Shown here: in pieces, positions 1-9,432 of the stretch
Layout of the letters: every line of letters begins with the position of its first letter
Numbering within the stretch: the first letter of the stretch is position 1
Assembly (NCBI GenBank): GCA_004325065.1
Contig: PITI01000191.1
Coordinates: forward strand, 1 to 17,414
Origin: Hamiltosporidium magnivora
Lineage: Eukaryota > Microsporidia > Dubosqiidae
Length of the DNA: 17,414 nucleotides
Direction of reading: 5' to 3'
Notes under the pieces: model-generated
The model's input: the letters and a program-made list of their open reading frames with translations, nothing else
The model's database searches: none
Told to the model about the DNA's origin: nothing
Made by a program: the position numbers and the translations under genes

Positions 1-220
1 AGCTGCGGTCTGCAATCTGGTTACATAAAAAACTACAAATAAATTCGTAGAAAAAGTTTCACCATTTCTTAGACCTCTCCTCCTCATACAAACTCCCATG
101 GAACAACCGAAGATGTAGTGTGGTTTTATTCCCACTAAAAATCCAAACAATGATCTCACACCAGTTTCACACACTCATTGCCAAGCAGAAAGTTTTTTAT
201 GTGGTTATCCTCCCTCCACA
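1..220 (+). repeat. Dispersed repeat, copy A (truncated by window edge)
   Basis: This stretch aligns along its length with 2297-2510 (copy B). Two blocks are essentially identical between the copies: 97-123 against 2387-2413 (27 of 27 bases), and 173-208 against 2463-2498 (one mismatch in 36). Flanking stretches are much more diverged. Similarity stops sharply after 'aca' at 218-220, matching 2508-2510 in copy B, so this is probably the element's 3' end. The 5' part lies outside the window. No protein is visible. A solo LTR or another non-coding mobile element would fit, but no terminal TG or target-site duplication could be shown. Confidence 0.8.
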
Positions 221-1911
221 AGAATAAAGAAAATAAATATTTATAATAAAATTCTATACAGCTAGTTATATATAAATGTAAATAGAATATAAATAATTAT
301 GAATAATTTTATTCAAGACACAGATATTTATCTAAAGATTATAATAAATATGATTAGAATAAGTATTTATATTATAAATGAGTCGCTTAATGACCAAAAT
401 ATACATGTCTTCAGATAAATAAAAATATACTTGAAAATTTATTCGTTTTTAGTTCAAAATATTATATTAAATATATTTAAAATATATTTAAGTGTGCATT
501 CATTATAATTTTTAAAATCATAATATATTTAAGTTTGTCTCAATTATATTATTAAAAATTAAAATAGATTTTATAAACAGTAAAATAGTAAAATATTGCT
601 GGAATTAAACAAAGGATTTCAAATTAATTTGTATTTTTTTTGTAATAAACAAATTTATAATTTATACCTGAAAGATACTAACTATTATTTAAAAAGGTAA
701 ATTGAGTGTAATAAGATATATGACACTTTGAAAACTTAGTTGGTAATAATATGTATATTTAAGGAAATTGTAATTTTAATTTATCTGTTTTGGTAATAAT
801 TTATTTAATTGTTTTTTTTTAAATAGAATGACAAGAAGGTAGATAAAATATATAAATTTTTGAAATACATGGAATTTTTTGAATTTAATAAACAAAATAT
901 TATTTGGGAATTTTTATTTTTTAAAAAACTTATAAATATCATGTAATAAGGGTTATTTTGGTTGCTTATCTATATATGAGCTTATAAAGATTTTATTTGG
1001 ATAGAAAATATCATATGGTACATTAAAATCCAGATGAATGTTCATGTTAACGTTTGATGTATCTCTATATATTATATCAAGTGTCAATAAATAAATCAAT
1101 CTTACATTTCTATTGTATCATATCCGTAAATGCACAGTAAACTGATTAAAAAAATAAGCGAAGAAAAATATAATTTAGTATTGCTACATTAAAGAGCATA
1201 TGAATATAAAACATATTGGATATAGAAAAAAAACATTGCACTAAAAATTTCGATTAGAATTTCTTTTGATATGTAGATTATTTTTAAATTTGCTTCGTTG
1301 ATTATTTTATATCTAAATTTTATGTTTTAAATAGAACTTTAGCAAAAAAAATGTAAATATGAGATTTAATAATAGATCTTTCATTTTTTTTTGTAATTTT
1401 GTAGAATTTAAAAGATCTTGTAATTTCCAAAATATTATTCGTATGTATAGTTAGTTTTACACTTGTTTGTTTCCTAAGTCATTTCGAAATTCTTAGCACG
1501 TTTTTTTGTTTAGATTTTTGTTATCATTACGATGATTAATGTATATATTTAGTTGTTTCTCTTAAAAAGTTCGGATTTAAACAGTTGTATTGTGATTTGG
1601 GTTGATTTACTACAAATAGTTTTATTATATCTTAGCTTCAAATAACATTTCTGATTATTTTTTCAATGTTTTTTCATTATTCGGTTTTGATTTATATTCA
1701 ATTATACAGATATTTAAGTTTGCGTGTCTTAAAAAATGGTATTTGATATGTTACGCGGCGCGTTTGATATTTATTTTATGGTATGTTAAAATTCTCTTTG
1801 TTTAAAAATATCACATCTTTTTAAAACAATGGCAAGCGTTATATTGTCTTTATGAAATTAACGCAGTCCTAAGTTTTAAATCTAACCGATCCATAACATT
1901 CATCACTATTT
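221..1911. other. Gene-free AT-rich spacer
   Basis: No reading frame of credible length or composition was seen on either strand. The sequence is dominated by A/T runs and short repeats of the form aatatatttaa (about 465-540). No tRNA, rRNA or recognisable transposon remnant was found. It lies between copies A and B of the dispersed repeat. If those copies were the two LTRs of one element, this would be its eroded interior, but no coding trace supports that. Confidence 0.6.
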
Positions 1912-2510
1912 CCTACGATATTTACATATTAAAGTCTTTCGTCTAAAAGGTGTGTAGAATCAATTCAATATGCGAGGCAGTTGCAGAAGTTTGTAAATCC
2001 CTCTTCCATGGTATTTGATCGTACGTTAAACCAACCCTGGGCTCCCCAAAAACTATGCAGCATTCCCACTTACTCTACACTTTCTGAACCTAATAAACTT
2101 CTAGCCAAGATATATTTCAGAGACATACATGGGTTCACCTAGAGACTGCAATGTCATACCAACGGGTATAATCTTAACTTTTTCTTCTCGGCTTTAGAAG
2201 GTTTTTTTTATTTTTTCCCGAGCGCTAAGTCTTCTAACTCGAGTGAAGAAGTCATGATTACATACTTTTACATGGCAAATTACCTGGAAGTTCGAGTGCT
2301 GTCTCTGCTCTATTTACATAAAAAAATAGATAATAAATTTGTAGAAAAAGTTTGCCATTTTGTAGGCTTTTTCCTCATACAAATCACATGGAACAACCGA
2401 AGATGTAGTGTGGATTAATTTCCACTAAAAATCACCTTATTATCTTCCCCTCAAATTCCCATACTCATTGCCAAGCAGATAGTTTTTTATGTGGTTATTC
2501 TCTCTCTACA
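1912..2510 (+). repeat. Dispersed repeat, copy B (longest well-preserved copy)
   Basis: The 3' 215 bases match copy A (1-220). The longer 5' part matches copy C in pieces: 1912-1945 with 5388-5420, the block around 2056-2100 (acttactctacact) with about 5750-5790, and the cttctaactcgagtg block near 2230 with 5917-5931. All copies have the same orientation. The element is about 600 bases and visibly richer in G+C than its flanks. It holds a 44-codon frame at 2008-2142 but no recognisable protein domain. An LTR of a Ty3/gypsy-like element is one possibility. The boundary near 1912 is approximate. Confidence 0.75.
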
Positions 2511-2648
2511 ATGATCTGCAAAAATATATCTCACTTATTCTTTAGAATAAAAAGTTATTTAATAAATTATTTTAGAATTTTTTGCTATAAAAGTTTATTT
2601 TTAAATTAATATTATCCTAAGAATTTAAAATTACAACCATTCTAGAAT

Positions 2649-2692
2649 AATGTCTTAAAAGAAGTTGGATAAACCTAATATCTTAAGACATT
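2649..2692. repeat. 10-bp inverted repeat upstream of SPO11
   Basis: aatgtcttaa at 2649-2658 pairs perfectly with ttaagacatt at 2683-2692, leaving a 24-base loop. The right-hand 13-mer (2680-2692) recurs exactly at 3880-3892 on the other side of SPO11. It could be a small hairpin, a mobile-element footprint or chance in AT-rich DNA. No function can be assigned. Confidence 0.4.
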
Positions 2693-2955
2693 GATTTTTC
2701 CTATAGATCTATAATTGCATTTTAGCATATAATCGGATTTCTTTCAAACTAAAATGATTAATAGATTAAATTTTAAATTCTTTTCTTTCTAATTTAAGAC
2801 AATAAAAACTAATGAAGCGATAAAAGTGACATAGAAATGTTATCTTTGGTATAAATTCATAAATCAAATTCGTAATTTTGAATTGCTTTCTTAAGTCAAC
2901 TTTATATATTTTATGCAGAAATTTTATTTTTTTAAAGAGATTCACAGAAAATTAT

Positions 2956-3825
2956 ATGCATGAAAAAATAATTGAAATTATAAAAGAAGAAACTAAGAGA
3001 TTGATTGATTCAAAAATTACCAAAAACTTTGTACAAAGGTTGAAATTTTATGAGATTTTATTTGAAATGAATACATCTAGTTTAAGTAAAAATGTAAGAG
3101 AAATATTTTATATTTCACCAAATGTATTTTTAAACCAGAATGTTATTGTCACAATGGCAAATAATTTTATTAAAAAGTATAATTTAACATATGAAGACCT
3201 GTTAATTACTGCCTCATATAAAGGATTATTTTGTGGACCAATTGAAATATATTATTCTGATTATTCAACAAAAATGAGTGGAATTTTAATTCCAGAATTA
3301 AAAAATGTAATTAAAATAACAACTTCGTACAAAAATGTTCTGATAATTGAAAAGGAATCTTTTTTTACGTTTTTAATAGAATTAAACAAAAAAAATGATT
3401 TTATTAAAAATACTATTTTGATTACTGGCAAAGGATATCCTTGTGTAAACACAAGAAAGTTTCTATCTTTTCTTTGTGTAAATTTCTATGGAATATTTGA
3501 TTTTGATCCGTATGGATTACACATTTATTCTGTATATAAATATGGTTCAGCGATAAATAAAGATTTAAAAATTCTTACTTTAAAACGAATTGGAATTTCT
3601 TCTACTGATGTTTTTAAGTATAAAATAAATGAAAACGAAACGATACCATTGAATTGTCATGATTATAAAAAAATAGAATATCTTTATAAAATAAACGAAC
3701 CTGATATGGTTGTAGATTTGGATTTTCTAAAAGGATATTCACGAAAAATGGAAATAGAAATATTCTGTCTTAGAGAAGAATATTTCATTATAAATTATTT
3801 AAAGGAAAAAATTAGCAATCTTTAA
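2956..3825 (+). CDS. SPO11: Spo11-type meiotic DNA transesterase (topoisomerase VI A family)
   Basis: Makes the DNA double-strand breaks that start meiotic recombination, acting in the nucleus as a dimer with Top6B-like partners. The frame encodes 289 residues from the first ATG. The 5Y-CAP (winged-helix) part carries VREIFY at 47-52, where Y52 is the expected catalytic tyrosine, followed by SYKGLFCG (87-94). The Toprim domain shows the metal-binding glutamate in IEKE (E132), GKGYPCVNTR (158-167) and FDFDPYG, with acidic residues D182 and D184. All expected catalytic positions are present, so the gene looks functional. The family is usually 350-400 residues; the shortfall is at the N-terminus. 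The frame is open upstream to a stop at 2860 but contains no earlier ATG. Unlike the other genes here it has no C-run just before the ATG, so a different start or an upstream exon is possible. It stands alone, with no close neighbour. Confidence 0.94.
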   Translation: MHEKIIEIIKEETKRLIDSKITKNFVQRLKFYEILFEMNTSSLSKNVREIFYISPNVFLNQNVIVTMANNFIKKYNLTYEDLLITASYKGLFCGPIEIYYSDYSTKMSGILIPELKNVIKITTSYKNVLIIEKESFFTFLIELNKKNDFIKNTILITGKGYPCVNTRKFLSFLCVNFYGIFDFDPYGLHIYSVYKYGSAINKDLKILTLKRIGISSTDVFKYKINENETIPLNCHDYKKIEYLYKINEPDMVVDLDFLKGYSRKMEIEIFCLREEYFIINYLKEKISNL

Positions 3826-4564
3826 ACAATAAAATTATAGATTTAATAAAAAAATTTAAATTTTTTGGTTTTTAAAAAAATCTTAAGACATTTCGAAACC
3901 TTCAAAAACATTTTAATCATTATTTTTTAAAAAGGAAAGATTTTGTTGTAAATAAACTTAGGGTTTCTTGTATTTTTATTGATGTTTGGGGATACTTATT
4001 ACGAAAAGTGGATCTTCTTTTGACACTTAAATAACTTATGATGAAATCAAAGAAATAATATCTTTGAATTCTTTGGTTTTTACCATTATTTTATCACTAT
4101 TCGATCATTTAAAATAAATTTTTATTACTTTAATTTTTTTTAACAATATTTTCGGGTTTTCGATTTCATTTTATTGCTTGCTTTGGTCTATTTTCATTTT
4201 TTTTTTAATTATCCATGTAAATGAATGAGAAAAAAATGTAACTACGGACAAATGATTTTTTAATTGATTAAATTAGAAGTTAGTTATAAATATTTGTATT
4301 GCTTCTTAAAAATGAACTTATGGGTTCAAATGGTTTAATATTCGGATGCTAGAATAAATGTTTAATTGAATTATATTCACCTTATTTGCAATGCTTTTAA
4401 ATTCGTTAAACCAGAAAATAAAAAAATTCTTTTTGAAACTTTGTTGCATATTCTTTAAAATTTTTTAAAGTATAGTTTTAATGGAAAAAAGTGAATAAAA
4501 TATTAAATAGATATTTGAAAATAATTTTGTGCATTTATATTTATTATAATTGTATGGAACCTAA
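3826..4564. other. Spacer between convergent SPO11 and acidic-protein gene
   Basis: Both flanking genes point into this 740-base stretch, so it is 3' flank for each. It is AT-rich with many T runs and holds no credible frame. The only marked item is the 13-mer at 3880-3892 that repeats the one at 2680-2692. No terminator-like hairpin stands out. Confidence 0.55.
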
Positions 4565-4930
4565 TTAGTTTTGTTCCGATTCGGATTCTCGCTTTAGGAA
4601 GCTTTTTAATGCCGTAATAAAATCGTCTGACTCATTGCTTTCTGAAAATTCTTCATCTCTATATTCTTCTAATACTTCGTCTTTTCCATCAATAAAATCG
4701 TTGTATGCACTACTATATAACGAAACAGTGTACAAATACATGGAACTATCATCAGAATCTTCTTCTTTACTTGGTTCTGTGGGTTTGGATCGTTTTTCGT
4801 TTCCAAATATAGTAGGTGATTCGGTCTTTACAGTGATTTCATTTTTATCTTCACAACTTGATCCAGAAGAATCTAAAAGTTTGTGAAGATATGAATCGAG
4901 ATGATTATCTTTGTCATCACGCTCAATCAT
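4565..4930 (-). CDS. Small acidic Ser/Glu/Asp-rich protein, unknown function
   Basis: Encodes 121 residues beginning MIERDDKDN. The frame has an ATG five codons upstream, but the cccATG at 4933-4928 (minus strand) matches the C-run start signal seen at other genes here and identifies the internal methionine as the start. The predicted protein is strongly acidic and low in hydrophobic residues, with clusters such as SKEEDSDDSS and FSESNESDD. Its centre looks disordered, and a short amphipathic tail (ITALKSFLKRE) sits near the C-terminus. There is no signal peptide, membrane segment or recognisable domain. Support for a real gene comes from the start motif, non-AT codon content and a possible TATAAA at 4954-4959, 24 bases upstream. 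Several acidic casein-kinase-like sites invite a nuclear or chaperone-like role, but this is a guess. The opposite strand is open for 83 codons and is taken as a shadow. Confidence 0.72.
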   Translation of the reverse strand: MIERDDKDNHLDSYLHKLLDSSGSSCEDKNEITVKTESPTIFGNEKRSKPTEPSKEEDSDDSSMYLYTVSLYSSAYNDFIDGKDEVLEEYRDEEFSESNESDDFITALKSFLKRESESEQN

Positions 4931-4933
4931 GGG
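4931..4933 (-). promoter_or_regulatory. CCC start-site motif, acidic-protein gene
   Basis: The minus strand reads tttttcccATG, with CCC touching the start codon. C-runs a few bases before the ATG are a known microsporidian start-site signal. Here the motif decides between two in-frame ATGs. Confidence 0.6.
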
Positions 4934-5387
4934 AAAAAAATACAAATTTTACTTTTATAATAAATTTTGGTACAAATTTGTTTCGAAAAAAAATCACAAA
5001 TTTAAATGAAATTTATTTGTTCATTTTCCAACAAAATGCATCAGTACATTATTTTTAGGTAAATAGTTGTTGCTTCGCGAAACAAAATGTTAAAAAGAAC
5101 CAAACTTTGTTTGATCGTACTTTATTTTTGTTTTTTTTTCGTGCTTTTATCTTTCATAATTAACAAATAAAGTTTTATTCAAATCAAATGTTGAAAAATA
5201 AATTTCATCTTATATTGTTATCATTAATAATATTTTTGTATTATAAAATTAAAAGATTTGTCAAAACCGATTGATTTTTGGAATATTCGTAATTATTTCT
5301 TTAAACTAATAATATAAAAAACTTTATTAAAATAAAAATTAAGAAAGAAATCTTATGATATATAATAATCACTTTTATGACTTTAAG
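4934..5387. other. AT-rich spacer upstream of the acidic-protein gene
   Basis: This is the promoter side of the minus-strand acidic-protein gene, with a TATAAA-like site at 4954-4959 (minus). No further gene was found. The frame open on the plus strand to 5058 is a shadow of the acidic gene that runs on into A/T sequence. Confidence 0.5.
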
Positions 5388-6195
5388 CCTCGCATATTTA
5401 CATTAAAGATTTTACGCTTTCAAAAGCACATTTTTACATGCAAAGTATTGCGGAAACTTTTCTGATAGCATTACTGTCATTTTTTTTAAATAAATATCAT
5501 TCTTTGTTTATTTAAAAGGCTTACATCATATTGTATTCATAGAATTGCAGTTCTGGAGTTATTTGATAACTACCCCTCTCACACTACATTGGTAAACTTT
5601 GAATACCCAATGTCAAAAGCTTTCCGATTTAAAAGATATATACAAATATATAATACTTGAGCTATTTGGCCGGCAAATGTTACTGTACGTTTCTAGGTGT
5701 GGTGTTTCAATCTAAACCCATCCTAAGCTTTCCAAAAACAGTAGAATTCCTACTTACTCTACACTTATCAAACCGAATAAATTCCAACTAGTATATATCC
5801 CGATGTCTTACGATAAAATAAAACTTAGAATTAAAATGGCCTGCCAACAGATATAGCCTTCAGCAAAGGTTTCTGGCTTTTTGTTTGGTTTGTTTTTTGT
5901 ATCTTTCCAGTGCCAAATCTTCTAACTCGAGTGTGCAAGACTGGGTTTCTATGCTTTTGCAATGCAATTACCTATAAATGCAATTATGATTTGCCCTCTA
6001 TTACAAATAAAACTACAAACCAACTTTTTAGAAAAATTTTATTAAATTTAGATTTTCTCTTGCTTATACAAATCCTTATATAAAAATCGAAAACGCAAGG
6101 TAATTTTATCTCACTATAACCAAAAGCATTATTATACATATTTTCATTCAATCGTTGCGAAGCAGATTGTTGTTAAAATAGTTATCTTTTTCCAA
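5388..6195 (+). repeat. Dispersed repeat, copy C (degenerate, interrupted)
   Basis: Pieces align in order with copy B: 5388-5420 with 1912-1945, 5690-5800 with about 2015-2105 (shared acttactctacact), 5917-5931 with 2230-2245 (cttctaactcgagtg), and about 6143-6195 with 2463-2510 (shared gaagcagat, gttat). About 200 bases at 5480-5690 have no clear partner in copy B, suggesting an insertion here or a deletion there. It is much more diverged than A is from B. It ends about 750 bases before the pol relic and shares its orientation, so it could be a remnant of that element's 5' LTR. No 3' partner was found after the relic. Confidence 0.6.
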
Positions 6196-6949
6196 AAATT
6201 ATGTGACAATTTAATACTATTTTATAAATTTAACTCCTATACGTTTCTATTTGAACAAACCTGCTATACTTATCTATCTATATTATAACATTTTTAAATT
6301 TGATTTGGTAGTATTCTTTGCATACTGATCCGTAAATTTCTATACCTTGAGATCATCGAAAAAATATATTTCTAATTTTGGTCGTCAATTTCTCGAATAA
6401 ATACTTTATTCTTTCTTTTTTGTAGTATATTAAAAATATTTTCATTATTTTAGATAACTTTCTTTAATTTTCAAGTAAACCGTTTAAATTTGTAATGTAT
6501 ACTATGAAAATTTGTTAAACCAAATTTTAAATATCACTGAAAATCAATTCAACTTACAGTATTCCTTAAGAAATAAAGTTGATATAATACTGGTTTATTA
6601 TACTTTTCTTGTTTTTTTTCCTGCTTTCTTTCAATTATTTTTTTTTAATTAACTCGTGGTTTAGATTTAATCTGGTTTCAATATTTTGCGATGGCTTTAT
6701 AATTTATCATTTTATTCACATTCTTGAATTTGTGAATTTTCGTTTTTGTGCACTTAAAATATGTTTTTAACATTTATGTAAATTTAAAGTGATATAGGTT
6801 GTTCATGTTTTTTAGCTCTTGTATGGCATCCGGCAACAGGTTTTTAGTGCTCTTTTATACATTTTGTTTTGAATAAAACTTCAATTTTCTAATGGTACGT
6901 TTGAACTGTTTTTTAGCACTAATCACTAAATACACTTTGATTTGTATAA
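6196..6949. other. Spacer between repeat copy C and the pol relic
   Basis: If copy C were the 5' LTR of the decayed element, gag and protease would be expected here. I found no zinc-knuckle or DTG/DSG protease motif and no long frame, only AT-rich sequence with T runs. The interval is short for gag plus protease, so deletion or a different arrangement is possible. Confidence 0.45.
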
Positions 6950-6991
6950 TATTTGACGCTTCTTAGGGTAGATTTTAGGTTTTTTTTAACA

Positions 6992-7294
6992 ATGCCATGC
7001 CTGGTCATCAAATATCGAATTATATACAGATCAAGATTGAAAACAAGGCTTGTATCATTGTCTTATAGAACTTCTTTCCTTTTTAAAATTTCAACTATTT
7101 TATGTAAATCCCGAGAAGTAATTCCCACTCTATATGGATATTATCATATTGCTAGCCTTACTGATAACAAAAATATTTATCTATTATTGCTAATTTTAAC
7201 ATCAGCTTTTATCCGACACTCCGATCTTATTTCTGTATATTCATTTTTAAAACTATATTTATTTGTAACACACCCAAATTGTTTTGTAAACTAA
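6992..7294 (+). pseudogene. Reverse transcriptase N-terminal fragment (Ty3/gypsy relic)
   Basis: An open stretch of 100 codons from an ATG to a stop, the longest surviving piece of the pol relic. SREVIPT at residues 40-46 and IASLTDNKN at 53-61 sit where intact elements have 'SP.V.V.K..G..R...DYR.LN'. SVYSFLKLYLF (81-91) fits the 'FSTLDL.SGY' block that carries the first RT aspartate. That aspartate is replaced here, so the fragment is catalytically dead. It shares its frame with the RNase H piece further on, which supports one ancestral gene. Taken alone it would be an unremarkable AT-rich frame. Confidence 0.5.
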
Positions 7295-7356
7295 CATTTC
7301 ATCTTTTCGAAGGCCTAAAGTCAAGAATAAAACCACTTCGTTATACAATCTGGTAA

Positions 7357-7455
7357 AGTTTTTTTAAGCATTTAACAATTCAAGTCGTTAGATTACCTTT
7401 TGTCTTGCCAAACTATTGTAGTGTGAGCATATTTTTTCTACTTTTCATAATATAT
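7357..7455 (+). pseudogene. Reverse transcriptase 'PFGL' block fragment
   Basis: A 33-codon open piece containing RLPFVLPNYCSVSIF, which resembles the 'MPFGL.NAP.TF' block of Ty3/gypsy reverse transcriptases, with G changed to V. It is in a different frame from the fragments on either side, implying at least two frameshifts. The YxDD active-site block expected about 40 codons later (near 7515-7610) cannot be recognised with confidence. Confidence 0.45.
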
Positions 7456-7621
7456 TGATATTTTTGATATTATAAAACTGCTTCAATGCGAATCCTGATA
7501 TGTTCTTTTGGACACATTAGGAAAAATTACTGAGAGAATTTATATTTAAGTTATATATTATTTTTAATCGTATTTTATGTTTTGCCTTTTATTATAATCT
7601 TTTCTAGTTATTTCTTTTTCT

Positions 7622-8074
7622 AAACTTTATTCTGTAAATTATCTTTTCAAACAATTTTATTTGCATAGAGAGCATATTATAGTAAGAAATGGGTATATTT
7701 GTAATTCAAAGATTACATTTTTTGATTTTTCGAACAGATATTTCTTATTTCTACCAGTCAATTTAAGATTAACAAAGCATATGTTCCATTTTCACCCAAG
7801 TATTCTGAGCTAAGCATACAGATGTGTTATTTATATCTCGATCTTAAACATGCCTTATAATTTGCCAACAATACCCACACTGCCCAATTTATCTCATATC
7901 AATCAGCCATTTCAAGTAGAAGTATGCATACATGATAGCTTTTTAACGATATTGCATACTTAAAAATTACACGAGAGTAACTTAGACATTTAATTTGGTG
8001 TAGAATTGTTTGGATCTCGCTGTAGGCTGCGTCTTTACTTAATGAATATTGTTTTTGTGATATTTTACCACCTT
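7622..8074 (+). pseudogene. RT connection and RNase H fragment (Ty3/gypsy relic)
   Basis: A single frame of 151 codons interrupted by only three stops (7811, 7961, 7991). It reads EHIIVRNGYICNSKI, then FFDFSNRYFLFLP (connection), then INQPFQVEVCIHDSFLTILH (start of RNase H, where 'PF.VETDAS..G.GA.L.Q' is expected), then KLHESNLDI*FGVELF (expected 'KL...E.NYDI...EL'). Order and spacing agree with intact elements. About ten codons appear to be missing before the connection motif. The first RNase H aspartate is not preserved. This is the strongest evidence for the element. Confidence 0.62.
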
Positions 8075-8979
8075 TAATTTTTTCTAATATTTATAAAAAT
8101 CGATCTCTTTTGAAAAAATACGGTCTCTCATCAACAATTATTTCAATGTTGGTTCTCTTTATTAATCTCTAGACCTGTTTTTGACAAGAAAGAATTTACT
8201 TTATTTGTCATAGTGATAGTGTATCACTTTTGACTGCAAAGAGAATGTGATAATCAATTAAACATAAATGCTTAATATCTGAAAATATCTATTTAAAATT
8301 ATTGAATCTTTGTCAATTTTTCATTGAACTTGGATTCTACGGATCTATAGATGATACAAAGATCGAAACAGCAAAACTCCTACAAAATCTCTCTTCCAAT
8401 GTTCTTGGTCATGATTTTTTGAGGCTTATGTAACGAATATATTTTTTTTTTAGTTATTGTGTTCTTAATAAATTTTGTAATCAAATTATGAAAGTTATGA
8501 TTATCGATATTCTTTTATTAAATAAACATTTCAATTATATCATAAGCTATTGGTCTTGTTATTCACGTTGTTTAAAGGTCTTTTTAATAGATTCTTATTA
8601 AGAAAAATTTTTGAAAGTTGGCTCATCCGCGGTTTTATTTCTAACAACCACCAAACCAGAATATTTTGATCACTTTCTCCCGCTTTCACCCCTTACGTAA
8701 TGTTCTATGAATCCTCCTACATGTTTTTATTAAAATTACAAAAGTGAGACACATGTTCTTGTTCTGTAGTCCGAGCCAAGTTCTAAGGTTTTTTTTCAAA
8801 TCGAAACTTAAGCAAACAGTATAACCAAGCATCTTGTGTTTTCTTTTAAAAGATGGTTTTAAGAATAAATGAAGGTATTTAGGAATGTTTTATATGGATC
8901 AATTCAAAATACTTTTACGCTCTTCCGTTTTTGAGTTATGCAGTAAATTAATGATATTATAAACTTAATATGGGAGGCA

Positions 8980-9432
8980 ATTTGGGTTGAGAATTATTTG
9001 GTAAAATTTATACCAGGTATTATGCTCTTCATATATAGCCTTGTTATCTTTTTTTCTATATTATAAAATGTAACTTACAATTTCATCAAGATTGCCACAT
9101 GCAAACGTCAACACTTTCAGATAATTAGCGGGATATACCTTGAAGTAGTCGCAACATACGATTATCATTATATTTACATTTTAAACTGTTACATCATATG
9201 CTTTTTTATCATATTAATTTAAACGCATATTCTTCTATATTAAAGACTTCAGAATATAATTGCTAGACGAAAGTTTGAATTAAATACTTGGCTGATTCCC
9301 CGTGAATATTTGTATTACCCGTATCGAGTTTCTTATGTTTACTTGTCTTCTCAAGAATATTTTAGCTCATCACCAACTCAAAAAATATGTTTTCCATGTT
9401 TGCTTTTGAAGCTGATTTGGCTTCTCTTGGTG
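8980..9432 (+). pseudogene. Integrase core fragment (Ty3/gypsy relic)
   Basis: IWVENYLVKF (from 8980) could be the region of the first catalytic Asp, here Glu. TLSDN (ending 9125) lies where the second Asp in 'SDNG.EF' is expected. A 63-codon open piece at 9244-9432 contains TWLIPREYLYYPYRVSYVYL, which matches the 'W...L....YR.S.H..T...P' block after the integrase core. A possible zinc-binding pair (CSMNPPTC, 8701-8724) lies upstream, but too far from the core. The pieces occupy more than one frame. The final block is the most convincing; the others are weak individually. Confidence 0.42.

Larger units (their letters stand above)
6950..9432 (+). mobile_element. Decayed Ty3/gypsy-type LTR retrotransposon pol region
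   Basis: Conceptual translation of the plus strand, full of stops and frameshifts, still shows Ty3/gypsy pol landmarks in the right order. These are an RT N-terminal part (6992-7294), a PFGL.N-like motif (RLPFVLPN, 7390-7413), an FLGFxNYYRxFIP-like connection (FFDFSNRYFLFLP, 7718-7756), an RNase H start (PFQVEV, 7907-7924), an ERNYDI...EL-like RNase H segment (ESNLDI*FGVELF, 7973-8011) and an integrase W...YRxS-like segment (9289-9336). Spacings are close to those of intact elements: about 115 codons from PFGL to the NYYR site and about 55 from there to PF.VE. Protease, gag and 3' LTR were not found. The element is inactive. The match rests on motif reading by eye; a profile search with frameshift allowance would settle it. 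Confidence 0.65.

Noticed and set aside
3261..3452. 63-codon minus-strand frame inside SPO11
   Set aside because: Lies wholly within the Toprim-encoding part of SPO11; a shadow with no start motif.
4635..5058. Two plus-strand frames over the acidic-protein gene
   Set aside because: The first is the complement of Glu/Asp/Ser codons. The second overlaps its end and runs into A/T sequence. The minus-strand gene has the cccATG signal.
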